A stretch of DNA of 64,000 nt, from contig CAVPDS010000013.1 of NCBI GenBank assembly GCA_963702695.1, forward strand, positions 62,001 to 126,000. Reading direction: 5' to 3'. This DNA is from VAZQ01 sp963702695. GTDB taxonomy: Bacteria > Pseudomonadota > Alphaproteobacteria > Rhizobiales > Xanthobacteraceae. Shown here one piece after another: positions 9,612-18,381 of this stretch. Numbering within the stretch: position 1 is the first letter of the stretch; each line of letters opens with the position of its first letter. The notes below the pieces were generated by a model. The model ran no database searches, was not told the DNA's origin, and saw only the letters and a list, made by a program, of their open reading frames with translations. Position numbers and translations under genes: made by a program.

Positions 9612-11333
9612 ATGGCCACTGAAAAGACCGACGTCGTGATCGTCGGTGTTGGCGGAGTAGGCGGCATTCTCGCTGCCGAGCTCGGCAAGGCCGGCATGAA
9701 AGTCATCGGACTCGAACGCGGACCGCGACACGTCACCGCAGACTTCGCCGGACAGGATGAACTGCGCTACTTCCAGCGCCGCGAGTTGCGTCCCAACACC
9801 AAGACGCAGCCGGTGACGTGGCGACCCAACACCAACACGCGCGCAGTGCCGCTGTCGCCGTTGAACTACGGCAACCAGGCGGGCGGCGGCACCGTCCACT
9901 ACGGCGCGGTGTCGTGGCGCTTCCACGACGACGATTTCCGGGTGCGGTCGCAGACCATCGAGCGTTACGGGGCGTCGGCGATCCCGGAAGACTGTTCGGT
10001 GACCGACTGGCCGATCGGCTACGCCGATCTCGAGCCGTACTACGATCGCGCTGAATATGAGCTTGGCGTTTCCGGCAAGGCCGGCAACCTGCGTGGGACC
10101 AAGATCGCCGGCGGCAACGTGTTCGAGGCGCCGCGCCGGCGCGAATATCCGCTGCCGCCGCTGTTCGTCGATAATTCGGCGCGCATCTTCGAGGAGGGCG
10201 CGAACAAGCTCGGCTATCACCCGTTCGCGACGCCGCGTGCGATTATCTCGCAGCCCTACAACGGGCGGCCAGGCTGCAGCTATTGCGGCTTCTGCTCGAC
10301 CCATGGCTGTCATATCGGCGCGAAGTCGTCGATCCTCGTCACCAAGATTCCCGAAGCCGACGCGACCGGGAATTTCAAGCTCGTCACCGGCGCGATGTGT
10401 TACCGCGTCAACAGCGACAACAGCGGACGCGTGACCGGCGTTTCTTATTATGGCCCCGGCGGCTCGGACGACACGGTCGAGGCGGAGATCGTCATCCTCG
10501 CGCCGTTCATTTACGATGCCGTGCGGCTCCTGCTGCTCTCGAAGACGAGCAAGTTTCCCGATGGGCTCGCCAATTCGAGCGGTCATCTCGGCCGCCACGT
10601 GATGACGCATATCGGCGGGCGCGTGTTCGCCGCATTCGACGACCGCTACGTCAACATGTTCATGGGGCCGACCGCGCAGAAGCACACGATCGACGACCTC
10701 AACGCCGACAATTTCGATCACGGCGGACTGGGTTTCATCCGTGGTGCGCAAATCTCCGTGCAGGGCGCGGGCTTCGATGCCGGGCCGATCGCCGCGGCCG
10801 TCGGCATGAACCCCCCGCCGGGTGTTCCACGCTGGGGCGCTGCGTACCGCGACTTCCTCGCGCATTATTTCGCGCGCCACGCGGCGCTCAACGCCCAGAC
10901 CGAGAACCTGCCTTACGCCGACCAGATGATCGACCTCGATCCCAACGTGCGCGACGCCTGGGGCCTGCCGGCGCCGCGTCTCACCTACGATTGGCGGCGG
11001 CCGAATGAACGCGCGCGGGTTGAGCACATGCTGCGCAAGACTGAAGAGTTGGGTCGGGCGATGGGCGCGTCGAAGGTATGGCGCGCCAGCGAGCGGCCGG
11101 GCAGTCCGGGCGGGCATCACCAGGGTGGCGCACGCATGGGCAGCGATCCCAAGAGCTCGGTCGTGAACAAATATGGGCAGAGCTGGGATATCCCGAACCT
11201 GTTCATTGCCGGCGGTTCGCTCCATCCCTCGATCGGGGGATTTAATCCGACGCTCACGATGCAGGCGCTGGCTTACTTGGCGGCCGACGGGATCGTGAAT
11301 CGCTACCGGAAGAGCCCCGGCTCGCTGCTGTAG
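9612..11333 (+). CDS. GMC-family dehydrogenase, flavoprotein subunit, copy 3
   Basis: 573 aa, third tandem paralogue. The FAD motif is VVIVGVGGVGGILAAELG and the cysteine cluster is CSYCGFCSTHGC. It differs near the active site: GGARMG replaces GGTRMG, and GGSLHPSIGGFNPT replaces GSSxHPxMSGFNPT, while the His and Asn expected for catalysis remain. It may therefore have a different substrate or lower activity. A G-rich Shine-Dalgarno (AGGGGGG) precedes the ATG, and the 11-bp gap to copy 2 indicates one transcript. The next gene is 249 bp away. Confidence 0.91.
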   Translation: MATEKTDVVIVGVGGVGGILAAELGKAGMKVIGLERGPRHVTADFAGQDELRYFQRRELRPNTKTQPVTWRPNTNTRAVPLSPLNYGNQAGGGTVHYGAVSWRFHDDDFRVRSQTIERYGASAIPEDCSVTDWPIGYADLEPYYDRAEYELGVSGKAGNLRGTKIAGGNVFEAPRRREYPLPPLFVDNSARIFEEGANKLGYHPFATPRAIISQPYNGRPGCSYCGFCSTHGCHIGAKSSILVTKIPEADATGNFKLVTGAMCYRVNSDNSGRVTGVSYYGPGGSDDTVEAEIVILAPFIYDAVRLLLLSKTSKFPDGLANSSGHLGRHVMTHIGGRVFAAFDDRYVNMFMGPTAQKHTIDDLNADNFDHGGLGFIRGAQISVQGAGFDAGPIAAAVGMNPPPGVPRWGAAYRDFLAHYFARHAALNAQTENLPYADQMIDLDPNVRDAWGLPAPRLTYDWRRPNERARVEHMLRKTEELGRAMGASKVWRASERPGSPGGHHQGGARMGSDPKSSVVNKYGQSWDIPNLFIAGGSLHPSIGGFNPTLTMQALAYLAADGIVNRYRKSPGSLL

Positions 11334-11423
11334 CCTCAATCGGCGCGCTCGCTTCCTCCACTTTTCCCGGCTCCGGGGGGGGGGCACAATACGAAGCGCT
11401 CCTATTGAACCGAACAGCCTACG

Positions 11424-11442
11424 GGTCTCTCTAAGGGAGACC
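11424..11442. other. short hairpin downstream of the GMC cluster
   Basis: GGTCTCTC-TAA-GGGAGACC can fold into an 8-bp stem with one G-U pair. No T-run follows, so it is not a classic intrinsic terminator. The rest of the 11334-11582 gap holds a run of nine or more G near 11378 and a second weak hairpin (CCCCT...AGGGG), but no gene. Confidence 0.4.
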
Positions 11443-11582
11443 GTCTACGCCCCTATGGAGAGGGGATGAAGCTGGTTCCCCCGGCGTGAGGGAGCTTCCG
11501 TTAAACTTCAAGCCCCGCTTAAAAATCGAGCACGGCCTACCTATATCCGTCGCCAAAATTCATTCTGGGAGAACCCCTCATC

Positions 11583-12530
11583 ATGCCTGCCTTTCGTCGT
11601 TCGGCTTTTGCTTTCGCGGCGGTGCTCGTGGCGCTGACGGTCGCGGCCGGAGCGGCCGATGCGCGGCCCGGTTTCGGAGGCAGCTTTGGCAGCCGCGGGG
11701 TGCGCACGTTCACGCCTCCGCCGGTGACCCGGACCGCCCCCAATCCCGTCTCGCCGTTGAATCGTTCGATCACGCAGCCGACGCGCCCCTCGCCGGGCGT
11801 GACGCGGCCGGCCTGGTCCGGGACCGGCGGCCTGTTGAACCGGCCCGGTCTGTTCGGCGGCCTGCTCGCGGGCTTCGTCGGCGCCGGCCTCCTCGGGCTC
11901 CTGCTCGGGCATGGCCTGTTCGGTGGGTTGGCCGGGATCGGCTCGCTGTTCGGCCTGCTCCTGCAGGTCGGCTTGATCGTGATCGTCGGCCGGCTGATCT
12001 GGAACTGGTGGCAGCGCCGCAATGGTTACGCCATGGCCGGCGGCCCTGCGCCGAGCAACGCCAACGCCTATTCCCGCAGCGGCCTGAGCTTCACCGGCGG
12101 AGGCGGCAGTCCGCCCCCGTCCGGTCAGGTCGCTTTGACGCAGTCGGATTTCGAGACGTTCGAACGGCTGCTCGGCGAAGTGACGCTGGCCTACGCCGCC
12201 TCTGATCTCGGCCGCATCCGCCAACTGGCGACGCCTGAGATGGTCAGCTATTTCGGCGACGATCTCGCGCGGCACGCAAGCCGGGGCTTGGTCAACGAAA
12301 CGAGCGACATCAAGCTTCTGCAGGGCGACCTTTCCGAAGCCTGGAGCGAGGGCGCAACCGAATACGCGACTGTGGCGATGCGCTACCAACTTACGGATGC
12401 GCTGGTCGAGCGCGCGACCGGCCGCGTCGTCGAGGGCTCACGCCTGCCGCAGGAGGTGACCGAGCTCTGGACCTTCATGCGCCAGCGCGGCGGCCAATGG
12501 CTGCTGTCTGCGATCCAGCAGGTGGCGTAA
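11583..12530 (+). CDS. Tim44-like domain membrane protein
   Basis: 315 aa. Signal peptide (MPAFRRSAFAFAAVLVALTVAAGAADA), a Pro/Thr/Arg-rich linker, a Gly/Leu-rich double membrane segment (about residues 90-140, GGLLAGFVGAGLLGLLLGHG and LLLQVGLIVIVGRLIWNWW), then a soluble C-terminal Tim44-like domain (DFETFERLLGEVTLAYAASDL through ELWTFMRQRGGQWLLSAIQQV). Bacterial proteins of this family sit at the inner membrane; their role is not well established. The gene stands alone between the GMC cluster and the convergent uup operon. Confidence 0.85.
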   Translation: MPAFRRSAFAFAAVLVALTVAAGAADARPGFGGSFGSRGVRTFTPPPVTRTAPNPVSPLNRSITQPTRPSPGVTRPAWSGTGGLLNRPGLFGGLLAGFVGAGLLGLLLGHGLFGGLAGIGSLFGLLLQVGLIVIVGRLIWNWWQRRNGYAMAGGPAPSNANAYSRSGLSFTGGGGSPPPSGQVALTQSDFETFERLLGEVTLAYAASDLGRIRQLATPEMVSYFGDDLARHASRGLVNETSDIKLLQGDLSEAWSEGATEYATVAMRYQLTDALVERATGRVVEGSRLPQEVTELWTFMRQRGGQWLLSAIQQVA

Positions 12531-12649
12531 ACGCCACGCGTCCGTGACCGACTCTCGTCATGGCCGGGCATGTCCCGGCCATTTCGATTAATGAGGCGCG
12601 ATCGTGCGACCCGCACCGGATCGCCGCGACAAGCCCGGCAACGACGACG

Positions 12650-14467
12650 TCAACCTCCGATCTCCTCGCGCAGAATTTCCAGCTCCAGCCACTTTTCCTC
12701 CGCCGTGGCAAGTTCGGCCTGCGCGGCGGCGAGTGCTGCGGAGGTCTCGTCGAACGCCGCGCGATCGCGCGCATAGAGGCTCGGATCGGCGAGGCGCGCG
12801 GCGAGGGCGCGAGCCTTGCCCTGCAGCGTTGCGATCGCGTCCGGCAAGGTTTCGAGCGCATGCTTCTCGTGGAAGCTGAGCCGGCGCTTACGGGCGCCCG
12901 CCTCGGGTGGTGATTTTCCCCCGTTCGCTGCTTTGCCGACGACAACCTTCCTGGCGGGGTCGCGCACCAGATCGGCGCCGCGCTGCGCCAGCATGTCGGC
13001 ATAGCCGCCGGCATATTCGGTCCAGCGTCCACCGGCCTCAGGAACGATCACGGCATTGACGGTGCGGTCGAGAAAATCGCGGTCGTGGCTGATGAGCAGG
13101 ACGGTACCGGCATAATCGCCGAGCATTTCCTCCAGAACGTCGAGCGTTTCCAGATCGAGATCGTTCGTGGGCTCGTCGAGCACGAGCACGTTCGAGGGCC
13201 TCGCCAGCGCCCGCGCCAACATCAGGCGTCCACGCTCCCCACCCGACAGCGCGGACAGCGTCGTGCGCGCCTGTTCGGGCGCAAACAAAAAGTCCTTCAT
13301 GTAGCCGATCACATGGCGCGGCTGGGTGCTGACCATCACTGTATCGCCGCGCCCGCCGGTGAGGGTTTCGGCGACCGTCGCCGCTGGATCGAGGCTGTCG
13401 CGCTGCTGATCGAGCGTCGCCATGACGATATTGGTGCCGAGCCGCACTTCGCCGATGTCGGGCGCGAGCGCACCGATGAGCAGATTGACGAGCGTGGTCT
13501 TGCCGCTGCCGTTCGGGCCGACAAACCCGATGCGATCGCCGCGCCGGATACGGATGGAGAAGTCGCGCACGATGACGCGGTCGCCGTACGCCTTGCTGAT
13601 GCGCTCGGCTTCGATCACCAGCGCGCCGGATTTGTCGGCCTGCGCCGCCGCCAGCGCGGCGTTGCCGGCGGCCGCACGATAGTCGCGCCGCGTCTGCCGC
13701 AGCGCGTGGAGATCGGCGAGCCGGCGCACGTTGCGCTTGCGCCGCGCGGTCACGCCGTAGCGCAGCCAGTGCTCCTCGTCGACGATCTTGCGGTCGAGCT
13801 TGTGCTGCTCGCGCTCCTCTTCCGCCAAGACTTCGTCGCGCCAGGCTTCGAAGCTCGCGAACCCGCGTTCGATCCGCCGCGTCCGGCCGCGATCGAGCCA
13901 GACCGTGCTGCGTGACAGATTTTCGAGGAAGCGGCGATCGTGACTGATGATGACGATGGCGGACCGGCGCTCGCGCAGGTCGCGCTCCAGCCATTCGATG
14001 GTGGGAAGATCGAGGTGATTGGTCGGCTCGTCGAGCATAACGATGTCGGGCGACGGTGCCAGCACGCGCGCCAGCGCCGCGCGGCGCGCCTCGCCGCCGG
14101 AAAGCCGCGCCGGGTCCTCGCTGCCGTCGAGGCCGAGCTGCAACAGCAGATAGCGCGCCTGGTGCGGATCGTCGCCGGGACCGAGCCCGGCTTCGACGTA
14201 GGCGAGCGTCGTCGCGGCGCCACTGAAATCCGGCTCCTGCGCCAGGTAGCGGATGGTGGCGCCCGGCTGCACGAAACGAGTGCCGCGATCGGGCTCGATC
14301 AGGCCGGCCGCGATCCGCAGCAGCGTCGACTTGCCCGAGCCGTTGCGGCCGACCAGGCACACGCGCTCGCCGGCCGAGACCGAGAGTTCGACGCCCGCAA
14401 GCAGCGGCGTGCCGCCGAAGGTCAGCGCGATGTCCTTGAGCTGGATGAGCGGCGGAGGCGTGGCCAC
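12650..14467 (-). CDS. uup: ABC-F family ATPase, Uup-like
   Basis: 605 aa from GTG 14467. Two ABC modules in one chain without membrane domains: Walker A GRNGSGKSTLL and GPNGSGKTTLV, signatures LSGGEARRAALARVL and LSGGERGRLMLARAL, Walker B MLDEPTNHLDL and VLDEPTNDLDL. The linker between the modules is charged, and a C-terminal coiled-coil extension (EEKWLELEILREEIGG) is typical of Uup. ABC-F proteins act on ribosomes or DNA structures in the cytoplasm. The start lies 2 bp after the yaiI-like stop codon, so the two genes form an operon. Confidence 0.9.
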   Translation of the reverse strand: MATPPPLIQLKDIALTFGGTPLLAGVELSVSAGERVCLVGRNGSGKSTLLRIAAGLIEPDRGTRFVQPGATIRYLAQEPDFSGAATTLAYVEAGLGPGDDPHQARYLLLQLGLDGSEDPARLSGGEARRAALARVLAPSPDIVMLDEPTNHLDLPTIEWLERDLRERRSAIVIISHDRRFLENLSRSTVWLDRGRTRRIERGFASFEAWRDEVLAEEEREQHKLDRKIVDEEHWLRYGVTARRKRNVRRLADLHALRQTRRDYRAAAGNAALAAAQADKSGALVIEAERISKAYGDRVIVRDFSIRIRRGDRIGFVGPNGSGKTTLVNLLIGALAPDIGEVRLGTNIVMATLDQQRDSLDPAATVAETLTGGRGDTVMVSTQPRHVIGYMKDFLFAPEQARTTLSALSGGERGRLMLARALARPSNVLVLDEPTNDLDLETLDVLEEMLGDYAGTVLLISHDRDFLDRTVNAVIVPEAGGRWTEYAGGYADMLAQRGADLVRDPARKVVVGKAANGGKSPPEAGARKRRLSFHEKHALETLPDAIATLQGKARALAARLADPSLYARDRAAFDETSAALAAAQAELATAEEKWLELEILREEIGG

Positions 14468-14469
14468 GC

Positions 14470-14946
14470 TCAGCCTCGCTGCCGGGCGCGCTGCACGCGC
14501 CGGATTGCCTGGTCGAGCGCGGAGAGGAAGGCCGAGCGGTCGCGCGGGGAGAACGGCCGCGGCCCGCTGGTGACTTCGCCCGCGGAGCGCAGGTCGGTCA
14601 TCAGGTTGCGGACCGCGAGCGTCATGCCGATGGCGTCCTCCGTGAACGGGCGGCCGTTCGGCGCGATCACCTCGGCGCCGGCCTTCACGCAGCGACTGGC
14701 GAGTGGGACGTCGGTGGTGATGACGATATCGCCGCGGCCGGCGCGCTCGGCGATCCAATTGTCGGCCGCGTCAAGCTCCGCGCCGACGGCGATCCGCTCG
14801 ATCAGCGGGTCTTGCGGCACACGGATCGGGCTGTTGGCGACCACGGTGACCGGCAGGCGGTGGCGCGCCGCGACGCGATAGATCTCGTCCTTCACCGGGC
14901 AGGCGTCGGCGTCGACATAGATGCGGGTGGGCGAGGGGGAGATCAT
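14470..14946 (-). CDS. YaiI/YqxD family (UPF0178) protein
   Basis: 158 aa from ATG 14946. The sequence has the family's PIN-like core: RIYVDADACPVKDEIYRVA at the N-terminus, DIVITTDVPLASRCV in the middle, and GRPFTEDAIGMTLAVRNLM. Aspartates VDADACP and TTD are conserved and suggest a metal-dependent nuclease fold, but the biological role is not established. It is the first gene of a two-gene operon with uup. A longer upstream extension lacks homology and is not used. Confidence 0.88.
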   Translation of the reverse strand: MISPSPTRIYVDADACPVKDEIYRVAARHRLPVTVVANSPIRVPQDPLIERIAVGAELDAADNWIAERAGRGDIVITTDVPLASRCVKAGAEVIAPNGRPFTEDAIGMTLAVRNLMTDLRSAGEVTSGPRPFSPRDRSAFLSALDQAIRRVQRARQRG

Positions 14947-15044
14947 GCTGCGCTCGCGATAACGGTTTGGCGCGCGAGTCACAAGCGTTGATCGATGTGG
15001 ATTTGCCGCCTTGCCGGCGCCGAGGCAATTCGAGGCGACCGCGA

Positions 15045-16091
15045 TCACTCCAAGATCTTCTTCCCCCGTTCGATCCACGCCGGCGGCGTCTTCAAGATAT
15101 CATTGACCGCCGCCTGCAGCGTATCGCCTGACATCGGGCCGAACTCGGTTTTTGAGTTCTCGACGTCCTTGAGGAAGCGCGGGTCCTTGGTCGTCTCCTC
15201 GAACGCGGTGCGCAGCGCTGCGAGCCGTTCGGGGGGAACGCCGGGAGGCGTCGCCAGCGGGCGTCCGAGCTTGTTGCCGGAGAGCAGGAAGTTGATCGTG
15301 CCGCGGTCGGCGTCGTTCTTCGCCAGTTCGTCGAGTGTCGGGACATCGGGCAGGTCCTTGGCTTTGGGGGAGGACTGCACCAGCACGTTGATCTTCTTCT
15401 CGCGCACGAGATTGGCCCGCTCCACGCTGAACTCGCCCCAGGTCACGCCGAGGCCGTCCACTTCGCCGCGCTCCATCGCAAGATAGACGGTGGCAATGCC
15501 CTGATAGCCGGCAACGATCTTGAACTTGGTGCCGATGAATTCGTTGAGCAGCGCCGCCATTGTGTAGACGTAGGAGCCCTTGGGGCTCGCGCCGGCGCTG
15601 ATCACCTTGCGGCGTGCGTCCTCGATAGTGCGGATGCCGGAGGCGGCCCACGTCACGAACGCGCTGTGGGCGATCGGCATCACCGAGCCGATCCACTGGA
15701 ATTTCGCGATGTCGTAGCGCACGCCGCCCATGCCCGAGAGCTGGTTCATCGGCAGCGTCGCCGGCATCATCGCGATGGTGGTGCCATCCTTGGGTGCGAT
15801 CGCCTGCAGATAGTTCGCCATCGCGATGCCGCCGCCGCCGATCATGTTCTGCGGCACGATGGTCGGATTGCCGGGGATGTGCGCGCCGATGTGGCGCGCG
15901 ACCAGCCGCGCGTCGCGGTCGTAGGAGCCGCCGACATTGACGCCGATCAGGAGGTTGACGGTCTTGCCGCGGTAGAAGTCAGCGACCGATTGCTGCGCGG
16001 CGGCAGGAGAGGTGAGACCGATCGTGATGGCGAGTGCCGCGACTGCCCACGCTCGGTTCGAAACACGGGAACGCGTTTGTTCTCGGATCAT
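15045..16091 (-). CDS. TctC/Bug-family tripartite tricarboxylate transporter binding protein (orphan)
   Basis: 348 aa from ATG 16091 (GAGAG upstream; ATG 16097 is also possible). Signal peptide ends at AAAQQ. The Bug signature is clear: FYRGKTVNLLIGVNVGGSYDRDARLVARHI, PGNPTIVPQNMIGGGG, and a DVPTLDELA segment near the C-terminal third. Bug proteins are periplasmic binders of carboxylates; most are orphans without TctA/TctB, as here. The ligand is unknown. No cotranscribed neighbour. Confidence 0.9.
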   Translation of the reverse strand: MIREQTRSRVSNRAWAVAALAITIGLTSPAAAQQSVADFYRGKTVNLLIGVNVGGSYDRDARLVARHIGAHIPGNPTIVPQNMIGGGGIAMANYLQAIAPKDGTTIAMMPATLPMNQLSGMGGVRYDIAKFQWIGSVMPIAHSAFVTWAASGIRTIEDARRKVISAGASPKGSYVYTMAALLNEFIGTKFKIVAGYQGIATVYLAMERGEVDGLGVTWGEFSVERANLVREKKINVLVQSSPKAKDLPDVPTLDELAKNDADRGTINFLLSGNKLGRPLATPPGVPPERLAALRTAFEETTKDPRFLKDVENSKTEFGPMSGDTLQAAVNDILKTPPAWIERGKKILE

Positions 16092-16192
16092 GGTCATCTC
16101 TCTCGCCCCGTCATCAGTGCTTGAACATCGGCTTTGTTGTCGCAGGCCGCTGGACACCTAGCAAGCGGCGTGGCCTCGGGTCTTTTTCCTTG

Positions 16193-16564
16193 TTCGCGGA
16201 TGGTGCGGGCGCATTGTGGTGGGCTGGTCTCGCCGTCGTCATCGCCTCGACTGTGCTTCTCGCGGTGAGCACAGTCTCGCTTATCGTGCGGCGCCTGCAT
16301 GATCTCGGGCTTTCCGGCTACCACGCCATCTCGGTTGCTGCGACCGCGTTGGGCGGGGCGCTGCTGTCCTGCGCACCGGATCATGTGCAGTTGCTGACGT
16401 TGCCGCTCCTCGCGATCTGCGGCTGCTGCTTTATCCAGGCAACGCCGGGGCCAGCCGATTTGGAAGTTACGAGTTCACAGGATGAATGTCGGCGAAATCA
16501 ACGTGCTCGTGCCCGTTCACAGGACATCAGCGCCCTGTTCTGTCCGGATTTCGAGGGCTGGTGA
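16193..16564 (+). pseudogene. 5'-truncated DUF805-like membrane protein remnant
   Basis: A frame contains two membrane helices and the DUF805 hallmark RRLHDLGLSGYHAI, followed by LLTLPLLAICGCCFIQATPGP. The N-terminal helix pair of the family is absent: upstream in this frame the bases are antisense to the Bug protein gene. Its tail overlaps the end of the convergent gene at 16517. Probably a decayed fragment. Confidence 0.45.
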
Positions 16565-17614
16565 GTCACCTTGATCAGTCGGCTCATGCCAAGCCTTTGC
16601 TGCCGCCACGTAAAGGATGTCGTGGAGGTACATGCCCCCCGCCATGCCGCGATCGTGACTCGACCAGAGGCGCGGCAGGATCTCAACCCGACGGCCGCCG
16701 CGTGCGTGTAGTTTGACCAGCCCACTTTCCTCCGCTGCGACGAGCAATTTGCGGACGTGGGTGCGGGAAACCCCGAACCGGTCTCCGACATCAGCGTAGG
16801 GTACCGCTGCGTGCGGGTGATCAGGCGCTGCCATGGCGGCCCGGAGCAGCGCCGCCATCACCGTGAAGCCAGCGGCGTGGTTGAGAAACAACATCATTTC
16901 GGGCACGGCGAAGAGAAGCTCCGCGCCCAGCGACATGAACGAAAAGCTCACGCGCCGGTGCACGGTCTGGAAATCCGGGTTACGCGCCATCACGAGCCCA
17001 TAGTCCAGCTTCGGGTAAAGGACCGTGAGCGGCGCATAGTGTGCCGCGAGCCAATCGCGGTCATGCGCCCGCATCCTTTCGGTGGGCTTGAGAATCCGGA
17101 GTCGCCGGTCCTGCTCGGAGGGGTGCAACTCCACGAAATCGGTCGCACGCAAGCGGGAGATGAGGTGGTCCACGTGGCGACCGCTCGCCAATCCCAGCGC
17201 GGCCATTCTCTGCTTCAAAAGCCCGACCGTGACCCAGGTGTTGCGGCGGACCGGGTCCTGCGCGGCCTCAAGGACGACCAGGAGATGGAAAATGATGATT
17301 CGCCCTAACTCGATGAGCAGCCGCGCCAGAAACGGATCGCCGCCGTACACTTCGAGGAAGCGATCAAGATAGACCTTGCGGGCGGCCGGCAGACGCGGAT
17401 GCTTGACGATATCCTCAAGCGCAATGCGCGGCGGGCCTCCAAGGAGGCGCTCGAGTTCGACTTTTTCCAAGCGCGTCCCTGTCCCTGGCGGGCCCAGCAC
17501 CCTGAAGATCGGGGCACCGAGATGGAATTTTATCAAAGATATGCGCAAATTGTTCCAATGGCCGCAACGGGTATTTGTCTTGGCCGCAATCCGGTTTGTT
17601 GGAATTGGGAACAA
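16517..17614 (-). CDS. putative transcriptional regulator with two winged-helix-like segments
   Basis: 365 aa from ATG 17614. A MarR-like stretch (VTVGLLKQRMAALGLASGRH through LRILKPTERM) lies mid-protein, and a second helix-turn-helix (PYADVGDRFGVSRTHVRKLL) lies near residues 270-310. Between them are hydrophobic helices. No catalytic motif is seen. The DNA at 17530-17620 is noticeably AT-rich, as in a promoter, so the true start may be further in, for example TTG 17536. Family not named with certainty; target genes unknown. Confidence 0.7.
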   Translation of the reverse strand: MFPIPTNRIAAKTNTRCGHWNNLRISLIKFHLGAPIFRVLGPPGTGTRLEKVELERLLGGPPRIALEDIVKHPRLPAARKVYLDRFLEVYGGDPFLARLLIELGRIIIFHLLVVLEAAQDPVRRNTWVTVGLLKQRMAALGLASGRHVDHLISRLRATDFVELHPSEQDRRLRILKPTERMRAHDRDWLAAHYAPLTVLYPKLDYGLVMARNPDFQTVHRRVSFSFMSLGAELLFAVPEMMLFLNHAAGFTVMAALLRAAMAAPDHPHAAVPYADVGDRFGVSRTHVRKLLVAAEESGLVKLHARGGRRVEILPRLWSSHDRGMAGGMYLHDILYVAAAKAWHEPTDQGDSPALEIRTEQGADVL

Positions 17615-17661
17615 TCAAAGGTTGCGCACAGCGTTGTGTGCTATCGGGCATTATTGATCCC

Positions 17662-17775
17662 CTACAACTGCGAAAGCGGGAAGAGGAACGCGAAAACGGC
17701 AAACGCCAGGAGCGCGCGGCGATACCACGGCAGCCGCAAGCGCAAATACATGTGCAGGCCGATACAGTCGTGCAC
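17662..17775 (-). pseudogene. membrane-protein fragment (cyclase-type N-terminal region?)
   Basis: A 37-codon frame between stops reads HDCIGLHMYLRLRLPWYRR followed by a hydrophobic helix ALLAFAVFAFLFPLSQL. The G-L-H-x-x-L-R-L-x-x-W-Y-R-R pattern resembles, from memory, the membrane region of some rhizobial adenylate/guanylate cyclase-domain proteins. It has no proper start and looks like gene debris. Confidence 0.3.
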
Positions 17776-17831
17776 CTAGACCGCAGGCATCAAAAGAATC
17801 GCCGCGGCAGTCCGATCATCGGCGACGTTAG

Positions 17832-17996
17832 CTAATGCTGATAAACAGGCCGGTAGTAAATATCATCAAGGCCGAAGATGGCGCTGCCAAGTCTCACTTC
17901 CAGCGGCTCGATCTTCTCGGCAAGCGTGAGCCAGAGCGCAAACGCGACGTAGCACCAGTAGATCCCGCAGTAGATCGCCCCGATGACGCTGCGCAC
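17832..17996 (-). pseudogene. small membrane-protein frame or 3' gene fragment
   Basis: From GTG 17996 a 54-aa frame reads RSVIGAIYCGIYWCYVAFAL then WLTLAEKIEPLEVRLGSAIF and a tyrosine-rich end (DDIYYRPVYQH). It has one clear membrane helix and coding-like composition. The frame closes upstream at a TGA near 18030 without a ribosome binding site, so it is more likely the 3' end of a lost gene than an intact small gene. The rest of 17997-18381 shows nothing. Confidence 0.3.
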
Positions 17997-18381
17997 GATC
18001 CGGCGCTGTTGTGACCCGCAGCAGTCATTCGCAGGGCGTCATCTCGCCGGCGCGCGGGCGTCGGCGGGCTTGATCCGCAACAAGAACTGCCTGGTAAATG
18101 CGAGTGGCATAACGCCTTCCCCACAAACTCAGTTGCTCAACGCCTGAGCGAGGGTCAGTTTCAGTCGCCGTGAGAGCTTCCGATCCGCTCAAATGTTATC
18201 ACCGCAGCCGTAACTACGAAAGGGCGCGCTTGTCTGTTGCTGGCCCGGAGCGTCGGTTGGTGCGACGCAGTGACATGTCTGGAGTTAGCTGTTGCGGTTG
18301 AGATGGCCGCCGTGGCAAATCTTGCGAACGAGCCCCGCATCGGATAATGGCACCGCAACTTTTTCCAGGCCCCATGCGCAC

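Noticed and set aside
9570..11387. A 605-codon minus-strand open frame
   Set aside because: Antisense to GMC copy 3, Arg/His-rich and without motifs.
11424..11442. Intrinsic terminator of the GMC operon
   Set aside because: The stem is short and no T-run follows.
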